This document shows, in pieces, positions 35,620-44,393 of a stretch of DNA of 64,000 nucleotides (the first letter of the stretch is position 1; each line of letters starts with the position of its first letter). Under the pieces are notes generated by a model. The model was not told the origin of the DNA. It searched no databases and worked only from the letters and a program-made list of their open reading frames with translations. Location of the stretch: contig NZ_JACAWV010000022.1 in the NCBI RefSeq assembly GCF_013390595.1, forward strand, positions 930,001 through 994,000. The letters are read 5' to 3'. The DNA is from Rhizobium sp. RM (lineage in GTDB: Bacteria > Pseudomonadota > Alphaproteobacteria > Rhizobiales > Rhizobiaceae). The translations under genes and the position numbers were made by a program.

Positions 35620-36189
35620 TCAGGCGTAAGCCCGCAGCGGCTCTTCGAAGGCTTCGCTGTCCGTCTCGGACTCTGCCATGACGGCATCACATTTGCGCCA
35701 GCCAATCTTGCCCTTCAGCCGCTGATGCACATCCGTGCCAAGCGGCACGACCAGCACCCTGTTGGGATCGACAGGTCCGGGGAAATCCAAGGCGGCGTAA
35801 GCGACCTTTTCGAAACCGAGCGGCATGTAATACGGCGGGTCACCAATCAGGATAACCGCTTCAGAACCCTTGCGTTTCGCCGCAGCAATGGCAATCCGCA
35901 CCAGCTCCCGTCCAATACCCATGTTCTTGTGCGACGGCCGTACGGCAAGAGGCCCAAGCATGTGGCCTTTCACGTCGCCGGCAAGAACAGGTGTCATCCG
36001 CACTGAAGCGATCGTTTCACCATCATCGGCGCAGATGAAAGACAGCAGCCGGTCATGTGGACCCTGCTCACGAATACGCGCAGCAGCCCGTGTGTGACGG
36101 CCCGGGCCAAAGGCTTCTTCGTTGATGATTTCGATGATGGCGTCGTGCGACGCGTCCTCTGTGAGGTAGACCAGTTCGTGTTTGGACAT
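35620..36189 (-). CDS. GNAT-family N-acetyltransferase (YhbS-like)
   Basis: 189 aa. AcCoA motif VRPSHKNMGIGRELVRIAIAAAKRKG, then VILIGDPPYYMPLGFEKV, the signature of the YhbS-type predicted acetyltransferases. The longer frame to 36225 adds 12 residues; ATG 36189 fits homologues better. Neither has a good ribosome-binding site. Substrate unknown. Confidence 0.88.
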   Translation of the reverse strand: MSKHELVYLTEDASHDAIIEIINEEAFGPGRHTRAAARIREQGPHDRLLSFICADDGETIASVRMTPVLAGDVKGHMLGPLAVRPSHKNMGIGRELVRIAIAAAKRKGSEAVILIGDPPYYMPLGFEKVAYAALDFPGPVDPNRVLVVPLGTDVHQRLKGKIGWRKCDAVMAESETDSEAFEEPLRAYA

Positions 36190-36482
36190 GAAGAGACCGA
36201 AACTTCCAGAATGCTGATATGACAATAGATGACGGCTGCGCCGGTTAAGGCGTTCAGGAGCGTCAGCGTCGTCGGAGCATCCGTGTTTCGATCATGGTCG
36301 ATAATTTCCTCAGAATTATGAAAATCGCAATTATCAGGAAAATTTCCGATCGTCCAGAACAAATATGACAAGTGATCCATTCTCCGACAATGATGCGGAA
36401 ACGCATTGTTCACCGTGGCACGGATGCACATTCTGGTTGAAACGGCTAAGATTGGCGTGAGGAAACGTACAAGGAGACAATC
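36190..36482. other. Divergent intergenic region before the hydroquinone reductase gene
   Basis: AT-richer than its surroundings in 36280-36370, with an inverted repeat ATAATT (36301-36306) / AATTAT (36314-36319) and another AATTAT copy nearby, consistent with a regulated divergent promoter. No ORF with a ribosome-binding site. Confidence 0.4.
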
Positions 36483-37475
36483 ATGGGCATGTTGGTGGAA
36501 GGCGTATGGCAGGACGTCTGGTACGACACCAAGGAAACCAAGGGGCACTTCAAGCGCAGCGCTTCGCAGTTCCGCAACTGGATCACGGCGAACGGTGCTC
36601 CAGGTCCCTCCGGCCACGGCGGCTTCAAGGCTGAGGCCGGCCGCTATCACCTCTACGTTTCTTTCGCATGCCCGTGGGCACACCGTACCCTGATCTTCCG
36701 CAAATTGAAGTCGCTTGAAGATCTCATTTCTGTTTCAGTCGTCGACCCGCTGATGCTGGAAAAAGGTTGGGAATTCAAACCCGAGAGCACTCGCACACCC
36801 GGCGCCACGCCAGACCATCTCTTTGGTTTTTCAGCGCTCTCGCAACTCTACACCAAGGCCGATCCCAAATATTCCGGTCGCGTCACCGTTCCCGTACTGT
36901 GGGATAAACAGACTGAAACGATCGTTTCCAATGAATCCGCAGAGATCATCCGCATGTTCAACAGTGCCTTCGACGGGCTGACGGGCAATACTGCGGATTT
37001 TTACCCCGAGGCACAGCGCGAAGACATCGATGCGCTGAACGCCCTGATCTACGACACCGTCAATAACGGCGTCTACAAGGCCGGCTTCGCCACTACGCAG
37101 GAGGCTTATCAGGAAAGCGTTGTGAAGGTGTTCGAGACACTCGATCTGCTGGAGGAGCGCCTGAGAGACCGTCGCTTCCTGTTCGGCTCAAGCCAGACCG
37201 AAGCGGACTGGCGGCTGTTCACTACACTCGTCCGTTTCGATCCTGTCTATGTCGGCCACTTCAAGTGCAACATACACCGCATCCACGACTATCCGAACCT
37301 GACGGGCTATCTGCGTGACCTCTACCGCACGCCGGGCGTGCCAGAGACGGTTGAGATGCGCCACATCAAGGAGCATTATTACCGCAGCCACCGCACCATC
37401 AATCCGACAGGGATCGTTCCCGTCGGACCGGAACTGGATCTGAATACGCCGCGTGAGCGGCACAGTCTTGGCTGA
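36483..37475 (+). CDS. Glutathionyl-hydroquinone reductase (Xi-class GST)
   Basis: 330 aa; reduces glutathionyl-hydroquinones and related adducts using glutathione. The Xi-class catalytic motif is YVSFACPWAHR with the active Cys; further signatures VSNESAEIIRMFN, VYKAGFATTQEAY, and the C-terminal helical domain DWRLFTTLVRFDPVYVGHFKCN. AGGAG upstream of ATG. Its stop codon (37473-37475) directly abuts the stop of the convergent Nudix gene. Confidence 0.94.
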   Translation: MGMLVEGVWQDVWYDTKETKGHFKRSASQFRNWITANGAPGPSGHGGFKAEAGRYHLYVSFACPWAHRTLIFRKLKSLEDLISVSVVDPLMLEKGWEFKPESTRTPGATPDHLFGFSALSQLYTKADPKYSGRVTVPVLWDKQTETIVSNESAEIIRMFNSAFDGLTGNTADFYPEAQREDIDALNALIYDTVNNGVYKAGFATTQEAYQESVVKVFETLDLLEERLRDRRFLFGSSQTEADWRLFTTLVRFDPVYVGHFKCNIHRIHDYPNLTGYLRDLYRTPGVPETVEMRHIKEHYYRSHRTINPTGIVPVGPELDLNTPRERHSLG

Positions 37476-37967
37476 TTACCAGTAATCGCTGAACGCCGCC
37501 TCGCCTGCGAGCTCCGCAAGGCGACGGCGAGTGGCGGGCGTTACACCGTCAGGCAATTCCGACAGTGCGAAAAAACCGCTTTCGACGATCTCGTGATCCG
37601 GTTTCTTCGGCGCGGTCTGCTCGACCTGCAAACGATAGAGAACCACATGGTCGCGGTTACTCCCTTCCGTGTTGAGGTAGAGATGCACCAGCTCGGGGCT
37701 TGAGACAGCCTTGAGATTTCCCTCTTCACGGATTTCCTTGTGAAGCGCCATCGCCACTGTCTCACCGCGTTCAACGCCGCCGCCCGGCAGGTACCAACCA
37801 GGCAGATAAGAGTGCCTGACGAGAAAAATCCGCCCCTCCTCATCGTAGCACGCGGCCCTGACACCAACGGTTGCACCGCGGGTGAACAGAAAAATGAAAT
37901 GAAGCAGGCGTATCAACACCCGTGAATGGAACGGCCGCGTATCACGGGGCATTGTTTCTTGGTTCAC
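37476..37967 (-). CDS. Nudix hydrolase with variant Nudix box
   Basis: 163 aa from GTG 37967 (GGAGAAGAG upstream; ATG 37952 is an alternative). Nudix box GGGVERGETVAMALHKEI then REEGNL: the usual Arg-Glu start is Lys-Glu and the late Gly is Asn, while the metal-binding Glu residues remain. An N-terminal hydrophobic stretch (LIRLLHFIFLFTRG) suggests membrane association. Substrate unknown. No intergenic space to the convergent gene, so no separate terminator for either. Confidence 0.85.
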   Translation of the reverse strand: MNQETMPRDTRPFHSRVLIRLLHFIFLFTRGATVGVRAACYDEEGRIFLVRHSYLPGWYLPGGGVERGETVAMALHKEIREEGNLKAVSSPELVHLYLNTEGSNRDHVVLYRLQVEQTAPKKPDHEIVESGFFALSELPDGVTPATRRRLAELAGEAAFSDYW

Positions 37968-38033
37968 TCGCGCTCTTCTCCGGCGTCAGGCTTTCATTGG
38001 ACGCGCTGCATATCATAGGGTATCTCTGCCGCC

Positions 38034-38987
38034 ATGTTCAAACTCGCGCATATTTCAGACATACATCTCGGCCCGTTGCCGAAGCTTACTTTCCGGGAAC
38101 TGGCATCAAAACGCATCACCGGTTTTGTCAACTGGCATCGCAATCGCCGCAAGCATCTTTTCACCGATACGTTGGAAAAACTGCTTGATGATCTCGAGAC
38201 GAAAGCGCCTGATCATTTGGCGATTACCGGTGATCTCGTCAATCTCGCCACCGGCATCGAAATCCGCGCCGCCGCCGACTGGCTCGAAGAGGTTGGCACG
38301 CCAGAAACAACCTCGGTCGTTCCCGGCAACCACGACGCCTATGTCTCAGGTGCACACGACAAGGCCATGCATGCCTGGTACCCCTATGTGCGCGGTGATG
38401 GCGATCCCGACGAATGGGACGAGGATCGCAAGATTTTCCCCTATATGCGCGTCCGCGGACCTGTCGCACTCATCGGCTGCTCTACCTCGATTGCAACACC
38501 ACCATTTTCCGCGACGGGATATTTCGGCAACAGGCAGGCCCGTGCCACGGCAGACCTTCTGAAAAAGGCCGGCGAGATGGGCTTGTTTCGCGTCGTGATG
38601 ATCCATCATCCACCGATCCGCGGAGCTGCGGCAACCCACAAGCGCATGATCGGCATTCGCCGGTTTGCAGGCGCGCTCGGTGTCGGCGGCGCAGAACTCG
38701 TGCTTCACGGTCATACCCATCTCAACACGGTCTACTGGCTGAACACCCACCATGGCCGCGACCATATTCCCGTTGTCGGGATCGCGTCTGCAAGCCAGGG
38801 CCCAGGTGGCGAAAAACCGCGTGCAGCCTACAATCTCTTTAACATTACGGGTGAAGCCGGGGCGTGGAACGTAACCTGTGAGCGCCACAGTCTCAACGAA
38901 GCCGCAACCGGAGTTGAGCTGGAAGATGTTCGCGTTTTTTACGAAAACGGTCGTCCACTGGGCTTTACCCGGCTGGATCGCGACTGA
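38034..38987 (+). CDS. Calcineurin-like metallophosphoesterase
   Basis: 317 aa. All five metal-site motifs are visible: SDIHLG, TGDLVN, PGNHDAY, IHHPPI and HGHTHLN. Family members hydrolyse phosphodiesters or lipid pyrophosphates; the cyclic-nucleotide (CpdA-like) type is possible from length and motif spacing, but not certain. Divergent from the Nudix gene by 66 nt. Ribosome-binding site weak. Confidence 0.9.
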   Translation: MFKLAHISDIHLGPLPKLTFRELASKRITGFVNWHRNRRKHLFTDTLEKLLDDLETKAPDHLAITGDLVNLATGIEIRAAADWLEEVGTPETTSVVPGNHDAYVSGAHDKAMHAWYPYVRGDGDPDEWDEDRKIFPYMRVRGPVALIGCSTSIATPPFSATGYFGNRQARATADLLKKAGEMGLFRVVMIHHPPIRGAAATHKRMIGIRRFAGALGVGGAELVLHGHTHLNTVYWLNTHHGRDHIPVVGIASASQGPGGEKPRAAYNLFNITGEAGAWNVTCERHSLNEAATGVELEDVRVFYENGRPLGFTRLDRD

Positions 38988-39030
38988 CATCAGCCAGGGC
39001 CGCCACGCGGCTCTGACAGTGCCACATTTG

Positions 39031-39057
39031 TCATCCTCGCCTCAGCGGCGAGGATGA
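39031..39057. terminator. Shared hairpin between metallophosphoesterase and leuA genes
   Basis: Perfect 11-bp stem TCATCCTCGCC / GGCGAGGATGA with loop TCAGC, in the convergent gap. Short T-run only on the plus side (AGTTTAA). Confidence 0.6.
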
Positions 39058-39090
39058 AGTTTAAGCCGCGTAAAAGGACTGGATCGGCTG

Positions 39091-40800
39091 TTACTTCGCC
39101 CGCTCTTCCAGAACGCGGTTGGCAGCGGATACGATGGCCTCCAGCGAAGCGCCAACGATGTTGGTGTTAACACCAGCACCGAACAGTTTTCCGCCAGGGT
39201 GCTCCATTTCGACATAGGCGATTGCCGACGCGTTGGAACCGTGCTGCAGGGAATGTTCGGAGTAGTCATTTACCGACAGATCGATGCCGAGGTAGACCGA
39301 CAGCGCGTTGATGAAGCCATCAATCGGACCAGTACCCTTGCCCTCGATACGCTTGACCTCGCCATTGTCGGTAATTTCTGCTGCGACGACGCGTACACCC
39401 TTGAAATCACCTGCCGGGTAAGTGTGGTGATCCACGAATTTCAGACGTGCATTGGGCTGCGTGACGTAACGTTCCATGAAACGCTCATGGATACGCTTGG
39501 CGGGCAGCTCCACACCTTCTTCGTCGGTAATGCGCTGGATGTCTTCGCGGAACTCGACCTGCAGGTTGCGCGGCAGGTTCAAGCCGTAGTCCTGCTGGAG
39601 AATATAGGCGATGCCACCCTTGCCGGACTGCGAGTTGATGCGGATGATCGCCTCGTAGGAACGACCGACATCCTTGGGGTCGATCGGCAGGTAGGGCACT
39701 TCCCATACCGGATGATTGGCAACCTTGATGGCCTTCATGCCCTTGTTGATCGCGTCCTGGTGCGAACCGGAAAACGCCGTATAGACCAACTCGCCGACGT
39801 AAGGGTGACGTTCCGGGATCGTCATTTCGTTGGAATATTCATAGACGGACTTGATACGCTCGATATCGCGGCAATCCAGACCCGGATCGATGCCCTGCGT
39901 GTACATGTTCAATGCCAGTGTCACCACATCCACATTGCCGGTACGCTCGCCGTTGCCGAACAGCGTGCCTTCCACACGGTCAGCACCCGCCATCAGAGCC
40001 AATTCTGTTGCAGCGATGCCCGTGCCGCGGTCGTTGTGCGGATGCAGGGAGATGATGACATTTTCGCGGTTGTCGATGTTGCGGCACATCCACTCGATCT
40101 GGTCGGCATAGATGTTCGGTGTCGCCATCTCCACGGTGGACGGCAGGTTCAGGATGAGTTTGTTGTCGGCCGTCGGCTTTATCTCGGCGATCACGGCGTT
40201 GCAGATCTCCAGAGCCACGTCCAGCTCCGTGCCGGTGAAGCTTTCCGGCGAATATTCGAAGCGATAACCACCGCCGGCCTTGGCCGCCATATCGGTAATC
40301 ATCTTGGCGGCATCGACGGCGATCTGCTTGATACCGGCAACATCCTTGCCGAACACGACACGGCGCTGCAACTCACTGGTGGAGTTGTAGAAGTGGATGA
40401 TCGGGTTTTTCGCGCCTTCCAGCGCCTCGAAGGTGCGGGTGATCAGTTCAGGACGGCACTGCACCAGAACCTGCAGGGACACGTCATCCGGAACATTGCC
40501 TTCTTCCACGCACCAGCGGGCAAAATCGAAGTCAGTCTGCGAGGCAGACGGAAATCCGATCTCGATTTCTTTAAAGCCCATATCCAGCAGCAGCTTGAAC
40601 ATGCGCGCCTTGCGATCATGTCCCATTGGATTGACGAGTGACTGGTTGCCGTCGCGCAAGTCAACCGAACACCAGACAGGCGCCTTGGTGATGGTGTTGG
40701 AAGGCCAGGTACGGTCGGGAATGTTGATGGTCGGATAAGGGCGATACTTTACGTTCGCGTCCGGCATACCCTTGGAAACGGTGTTGGTCTTGGCGTCCAT
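39091..40800 (-). CDS. leuA: 2-isopropylmalate synthase
   Basis: 569 aa; condenses acetyl-CoA and 2-ketoisovalerate, first step of leucine synthesis. TIM-barrel motifs: VDLRDGNQSL (metal-binding Asp), IEIGFPSAS, HPHNDRGTG and GNGERTGNVD; the C-terminal ~130 residues form the LeuA regulatory domain that binds leucine. The LRDGNQ form marks the longer LeuA type. ATG 40800 has GGAAGGAG 8 nt upstream; ATG 40824 overlaps it less well. A leucine-rich leader ORF and a hairpin precede it. Confidence 0.96.
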   Translation of the reverse strand: MDAKTNTVSKGMPDANVKYRPYPTINIPDRTWPSNTITKAPVWCSVDLRDGNQSLVNPMGHDRKARMFKLLLDMGFKEIEIGFPSASQTDFDFARWCVEEGNVPDDVSLQVLVQCRPELITRTFEALEGAKNPIIHFYNSTSELQRRVVFGKDVAGIKQIAVDAAKMITDMAAKAGGGYRFEYSPESFTGTELDVALEICNAVIAEIKPTADNKLILNLPSTVEMATPNIYADQIEWMCRNIDNRENVIISLHPHNDRGTGIAATELALMAGADRVEGTLFGNGERTGNVDVVTLALNMYTQGIDPGLDCRDIERIKSVYEYSNEMTIPERHPYVGELVYTAFSGSHQDAINKGMKAIKVANHPVWEVPYLPIDPKDVGRSYEAIIRINSQSGKGGIAYILQQDYGLNLPRNLQVEFREDIQRITDEEGVELPAKRIHERFMERYVTQPNARLKFVDHHTYPAGDFKGVRVVAAEITDNGEVKRIEGKGTGPIDGFINALSVYLGIDLSVNDYSEHSLQHGSNASAIAYVEMEHPGGKLFGAGVNTNIVGASLEAIVSAANRVLEERAK

Positions 40801-40893
40801 TGTCTTTGCTCCTTCCGCGTCCACGATGCTCGTCGGCTATCGGCGGATGCGTACCCCTTACGGGCCTAAATCATATCAAATGAGATTTCGAGT

Positions 40894-40940
40894 TGAGGAG
40901 CGTTCGCACCAGCGGGCTTTCGGCCGCCGGGCGCTCCTCA
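40894..40940 (-). promoter_or_regulatory. Attenuator-type hairpin between leader ORF and leuA
   Basis: Perfect 9-bp stem TGAGGAGCG / CGCTCCTCA (plus 40932-40940 and 40894-40902) with an inner helix CCGGCGG / CCGCTGG (one G-U). The leader's stop codon forms the 5' end of the stem, so a ribosome at the stop would open it. It is not followed by a proper U-run, so it may act by Rho or on translation rather than as an intrinsic terminator. Confidence 0.5.
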
Positions 40941-41027
40941 CTGGACCCGGCAACCGCGTGTAAGGTCGAGGCTAAGAAGCGAGAGTGCACCGCACGGCGA
41001 AGCGTTCGCAGAAATCTGCGCCTTCAT
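40938..41027 (-). CDS. leuL: leuA leader peptide (leucine-rich)
   Basis: 29-codon ORF from ATG 41027: MKAQISANASPCG followed by ALSLLSLDLTRGCRVQ. Five leucine codons (CTC, CTT, CTT, CTC, CTT) fall within eight residues, the hallmark of a leucine-sensing leader. The ORF ends in the hairpin above and lies ~30 nt downstream of a good promoter, 137 nt before leuA. Ribosome-binding site poor. Attenuation is inferred by analogy with enteric leuL. Confidence 0.6.
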   Translation of the reverse strand: MKAQISANASPCGALSLLSLDLTRGCRVQ

Positions 41028-41064
41028 GCCGAAAAAGGTTGCGATGCAATTGGTCATTCCTGAG

Positions 41065-41093
41065 CTTATAAGCGGCGAAATATTCTGTTGCAA
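41065..41093 (-). promoter_or_regulatory. Promoter of the leuL-leuA transcript
   Basis: Minus strand TTGCAA (41088-41093), 17-nt spacer, TATAAG (41065-41070). Starts right after the benE stop codon, predicting transcription from about 41058. Confidence 0.6.
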
Positions 41094-41101
41094 GAACAAG
41101 T

Positions 41102-42286
41102 TTAATTTTTCATTCGTTTCACGAAGCCGGTCAGAGCCATCATCAGCCCGCCCCCGAGAAGGCCCCAGAAAGCACCAGAGATCCCCGCGAAAGACAGGCC
41201 GGAAGCGGTAATCAGGAAGGTGATGGCAGCCGCCTCACGCGTCTCGGCATCCTTGAAAGCGGCAACCGCCGAACCGGAAAAAGCACCAACCAGCGCAAGG
41301 CCGGCAACGGCTTGAATGAGAATAGGCGGCGCAAGCGCCACGAATGCCGTCACCACACCAGCCAAGAGGCCAAGGATGATGTAACCGATGCCCGCGATAA
41401 TCGCCGCCCAGTACCGTCGCTTCGGATCGGCATGGGCATCCTCGCCCGCGCACATGGCGGCGGTAATGGCCGCAAGATTGACAGCGTGGCCACCGAAAGG
41501 CGCCGATAGCAGAGAAAACAGGCCGGTGGTCGCAAACAACGGTCCAGGTTGCGGATCATAGTGATTGACTTTCAGGACGGCGATACCGGGAATGTTCTGC
41601 GATGCCATAGTGACGATGAACAACGGCAGCGCAATCGAAATGACCGCCTGCAGATTGAAGGTCGGCGTCACCCACTCTATCGGCGGCGCCAGCGACTGTG
41701 CCAGGCTGTCGAGTGCGCCTGCCGGGATCTCCACACCGAAAACCATCACCAGAACGAATGCGGCGAGTGCAGCCGGGACGGCATAAAGCCGCTTGAAAGC
41801 CCCAACCACGATCCAGGCAAGAATGATCGGCAGACCGAGCGCCGGGTTGAAACCAATGGCTTTGACAGGAGCAAAACACAGGCCGATGATCACGCCAGAA
41901 AGCATGGCGTTGGCAAGCGGCGCCGGGATCGAGGCCACCGCCCGACCAAGCGGCTTGAAAAGTCCAGCGATGATGATGAGCACTGCACAAATGATGAAAG
42001 CGCCCACGGCGGCGGGAAAGCCGCCATCGATCACACCGGTGGTGGCCAGAAGTGCGGCCCCCGGTGTCGACCACGCTATGCTGATTGGCAGTCTCGTCGA
42101 GACTGACAGAACGATGGCACAAAGACCCATGGCCACAGAAAGCGCCATCAGTGCGGATGCTGCCTCATAGTCCGTTGCACCGACACCTTTCAGCCCCTGC
42201 AGCACCACGGCGAAGGAACTGGCGAAACCGACAAAAGCGGTCAGGCAGCCCATGAACAGGCTCTGGACGGAGAGATCTTTCAGCAT
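41102..42286 (-). CDS. BenE-family transporter (benzoate/H+ symporter family)
   Basis: 394 aa, about 12 helices across the full length. BenE signatures: STPGAALLATTG, GFNPALGLPIILAW, ASQNIPGIAVLK and APFGGHAVNLAAITAAMCAG. The family includes benzoate transporters, but substrates of chromosomal rhizobial members are mostly untested. No catabolic genes for benzoate are nearby. Ribosome-binding site weak. Confidence 0.92.
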   Translation of the reverse strand: MLKDLSVQSLFMGCLTAFVGFASSFAVVLQGLKGVGATDYEAASALMALSVAMGLCAIVLSVSTRLPISIAWSTPGAALLATTGVIDGGFPAAVGAFIICAVLIIIAGLFKPLGRAVASIPAPLANAMLSGVIIGLCFAPVKAIGFNPALGLPIILAWIVVGAFKRLYAVPAALAAFVLVMVFGVEIPAGALDSLAQSLAPPIEWVTPTFNLQAVISIALPLFIVTMASQNIPGIAVLKVNHYDPQPGPLFATTGLFSLLSAPFGGHAVNLAAITAAMCAGEDAHADPKRRYWAAIIAGIGYIILGLLAGVVTAFVALAPPILIQAVAGLALVGAFSGSAVAAFKDAETREAAAITFLITASGLSFAGISGAFWGLLGGGLMMALTGFVKRMKN

Positions 42287-42371
42287 GGCGGGACTCGGAT
42301 TTTTCGTCTGACCTGCAGATCAAAAAAAGCGGGCACTGGCAAGCCGCACTGAAAATGAAAGGGTACGCATC

Positions 42372-43019
42372 CTACCAGCGCAGCAAGCGGCGGCCGGCAA
42401 AAGCTCCAATCAGGCCCGTCAGTAAAATACCAAGAGAATACCAGATCAACACAAAAGGCATGCCATTTTCCGTGCAGAACCATGAATAGACCCAGGCACC
42501 CGATGCGCCGGCGGCAATACCGCCGACAAAACCGGCGAGGCAGGGACTGGCCGGGGCGGCAACCCGCCTGAGCGCCGAAAGGTTCGCGAGGAAAACAGGC
42601 AAAGCAAAAGCCACGATCAAGATCGGGCAATGCAGTGCCGACGAGCCGATAATCAGCGTCCGATAAGCATCCGGGACGGCAAACCCCAATTGCACGAGCG
42701 CGATGGCGGCCATTGCGGCAAGAACCAGCGATACCCAGACAAAAAAGTAGCCCCGGTCTCCGTCCGGGCGGGACAGGCGTATAAACGCAACAAAAGCGAT
42801 GGCGGCCAGCAGGGCGTTGTAAGCAGACTTGATCCAGAACGCCAACTCGGTCCGGGCTTCAATCATATCGCTTCGAAGACCGAAAAAAACGAGCAACAGC
42901 AGCAACGAGACACATAGGGCGGGAAAGACGGCGAACACCAGCCGCCGCTCCAGGGCATGCGCCGGCACAGGCTGAAGATCGCGCGTCAGGCTCTCGATGA
43001 TGTCATCCGTCTTTTTCAC
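42372..43019 (-). CDS. nrsF: NrsF (DUF1109) anti-sigma factor
   Basis: 215 aa, six predicted helices after a ~25-residue cytosolic N-terminus. DUF1109/NrsF proteins are membrane anti-sigma factors that hold SigF-type ECF sigma factors in Caulobacter. The start is a GTG overlapping the stop of the sigma gene (GTGA), with GAGGAG 6 nt upstream. Cys residues in HCPILI and SPCLAG are candidates for redox or metal sensing, as in the Caulobacter system. Confidence 0.85.
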   Translation of the reverse strand: MKKTDDIIESLTRDLQPVPAHALERRLVFAVFPALCVSLLLLLVFFGLRSDMIEARTELAFWIKSAYNALLAAIAFVAFIRLSRPDGDRGYFFVWVSLVLAAMAAIALVQLGFAVPDAYRTLIIGSSALHCPILIVAFALPVFLANLSALRRVAAPASPCLAGFVGGIAAGASGAWVYSWFCTENGMPFVLIWYSLGILLTGLIGAFAGRRLLRW

Positions 43020-43564
43020 GTTTCTCCTCGCAGTTTCTGCGCCAACGCCTTCAGTGTTCTGTGAATACCCACCCGCGCCGCCAACTCTGTCTGACCCGAT
43101 TTGATGGCAGCATCGGCAATCGATTGCCCCTCAAGTTTTACATTGCGGATCAACTCTCGTTGTTGCGGCGGCAGGCTTTCCAGCAACCTTTCCACATCCA
43201 TGCGAGCCGTCACCGCATCCACAGACGAATCCGCCGCCAGCGTCTCATCGAGTTCAACTTCGGCCAACATCCGCCCGCCCCTGCCCCGATAATGATCGAT
43301 AAGCTTGTAGCGGGCGATCGAGAAGAACCAGGCGGTAAATGGCCGCGTCCGATCATAGGTCTCACGACGGGCATGCAGCGACAAAAGCGTTTCCTGCACG
43401 AGATCTTCAAGATCGGCCTTGATGCCGGGGATCATGCGTCGCCCATAATAGGCCACCAGCAATGTCCGAAGGGCATGGAGCAAATGCCTGTAAGCGCCCT
43501 CGTCCCCATCAAGGGAACGCAGCATCAGCATCTTCAAGGTCTCTTCCGTAACGGTGCTTGTCAT
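43016..43564 (-). CDS. ECF sigma factor paired with NrsF
   Basis: 182 aa. Sigma region 2 DLVQETLLSLHARRETYDRTRPFTAWFFSIARYKLIDHYR and region 4 LPPQQRELIRNVKLEGQSIADAA are clear. Length and the overlapping anti-sigma gene match the SigF-type (SigF-NrsF) group rather than EcfG. The reading frame opens at 43648, but ATG 43564 fits the family. An ECF-type promoter upstream suggests self-activation. Confidence 0.93.
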   Translation of the reverse strand: MTSTVTEETLKMLMLRSLDGDEGAYRHLLHALRTLLVAYYGRRMIPGIKADLEDLVQETLLSLHARRETYDRTRPFTAWFFSIARYKLIDHYRGRGGRMLAEVELDETLAADSSVDAVTARMDVERLLESLPPQQRELIRNVKLEGQSIADAAIKSGQTELAARVGIHRTLKALAQKLRGET

Positions 43565-43580
43565 CTTTTCTGCAGGTTCA

Positions 43581-43606
43581 TTCGAAAGCAGAACGACATT
43601 GTTACA
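43581..43606 (-). promoter_or_regulatory. Putative autoregulatory ECF promoter
   Basis: Minus strand GTAAC (43601-43605), 16 nt, CGAA (43581-43584), 17 nt before the sigma-factor ATG. It resembles ECF -35 GTAAC / -10 CGAA pairs reported for SigF-like sigma factors. The match is short and could be chance. Confidence 0.4.
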
Positions 43607-43750
43607 CGCAAATACAAAAATTTTTCGACCGAAAAACGATGACACCACCGTGAGGCGTTACGTCGAGACCAAAACCACGCACATGAATGATGGAAATCTT
43701 CGTGTACAGAAGCCATAGCGGCACGATGAAGTCTGTCTCGGCCGCCAGCA

Positions 43751-43784
43751 AAAAGAAAAGCCCGCACTGCAGTGCAGTGCGGGC
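43751..43784 (-). terminator. Terminator of clpP
   Basis: Perfect 11-bp stem GCCCGCACTGC / GCAGTGCGGGC (43760-43784), 3-nt loop, followed on the minus strand by TTTTCTTTT. Confidence 0.92.
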
Positions 43785-43811
43785 TTGTATTCAACCGAAA
43801 AGCGGGTGCTT

Positions 43812-44393
43812 TCAGAGTTCTGACTGGTTCTCGACGATCTTGCCGACGAGGCCGTAATCCTTGGCTTCCTCAGCGGACAGCCAGTAGTCACGGTCGGTAT
43901 CCTTGGCAATTTTCTCGACCGGCTGGCCGGTTGCCTTGGAGAAAATCTTGTTCAGGCGCTCGTTCATCTTGATGATTTCGCGGGCCTGAATTTCGATGTC
44001 GGACGCCATGCCGCGCGTGCCACCAGAGGGTTGGTGCAACAGGAAGCGGGTGTTCGGCAGGCAAAGGCGGCGCTCTTTCGGAACCGATACGTAAATCAGC
44101 GCACCGGCGGAAGCGACCCAACCAGTTCCGATGATGTATACCTTCGGCTTGATGAACTTGATCATATCGTGGATGGAGTCACCCGATTCGACATGGCCAC
44201 CCGGCGAATTCACGTAAACGCGAATGTCTTCGTCGCTGGCTGCAGCCAAAGCCACGAGCTGCGTGCAGACTTTCTGCGCCAGTTCCTGAGTGATACCGCC
44301 ATAGATGAAGATCGAACGCGATTTGAAAAGATTCGCTTCCGTTTCCTTCCCGATCGGCAGTTCCTTGCTCTTGTCGTCTTCGTCTTCGTTCAT
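43812..44393 (-). CDS. clpP: ATP-dependent Clp protease proteolytic subunit
   Basis: 193 aa. Catalytic triad: Ser in [10 protein letters not shown], His in [10 protein letters not shown], Asp in [17 protein letters not shown]. The oxyanion region reads [16 protein letters not shown]. The N-terminal arm is acidic ([10 protein letters not shown]) and unlike the standard ClpP1 propeptide; with the non-canonical GWVASAG (usually GQAASMG) it looks like one of the secondary ClpP paralogues common in Rhizobiales. Start ATG 44393 with GGAGAG 6 nt upstream; the frame-open TTG at 44396 is less likely. Confidence 0.93.
   Translation of the reverse strand: MNEDEDDKSKELPIGKETEANLFKSRSIFIYGGITQELAQKVCTQLVALAAASDEDIRVYVNSPGGHVESGDSIHDMIKFIKPKVYIIGTGWVASAGALIYVSVPKERRLCLPNTRFLLHQPSGGTRGMASDIEIQAREIIKMNERLNKIFSKATGQPVEKIAKDTDRDYWLSAEEAKDYGLVGKIVENQSEL

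Noticed and set aside
39199-40641. 480-codon plus-strand open frame
   Set aside because: Antisense to leuA, whose motifs are all conserved; the frame is open because of high GC third-position bias.
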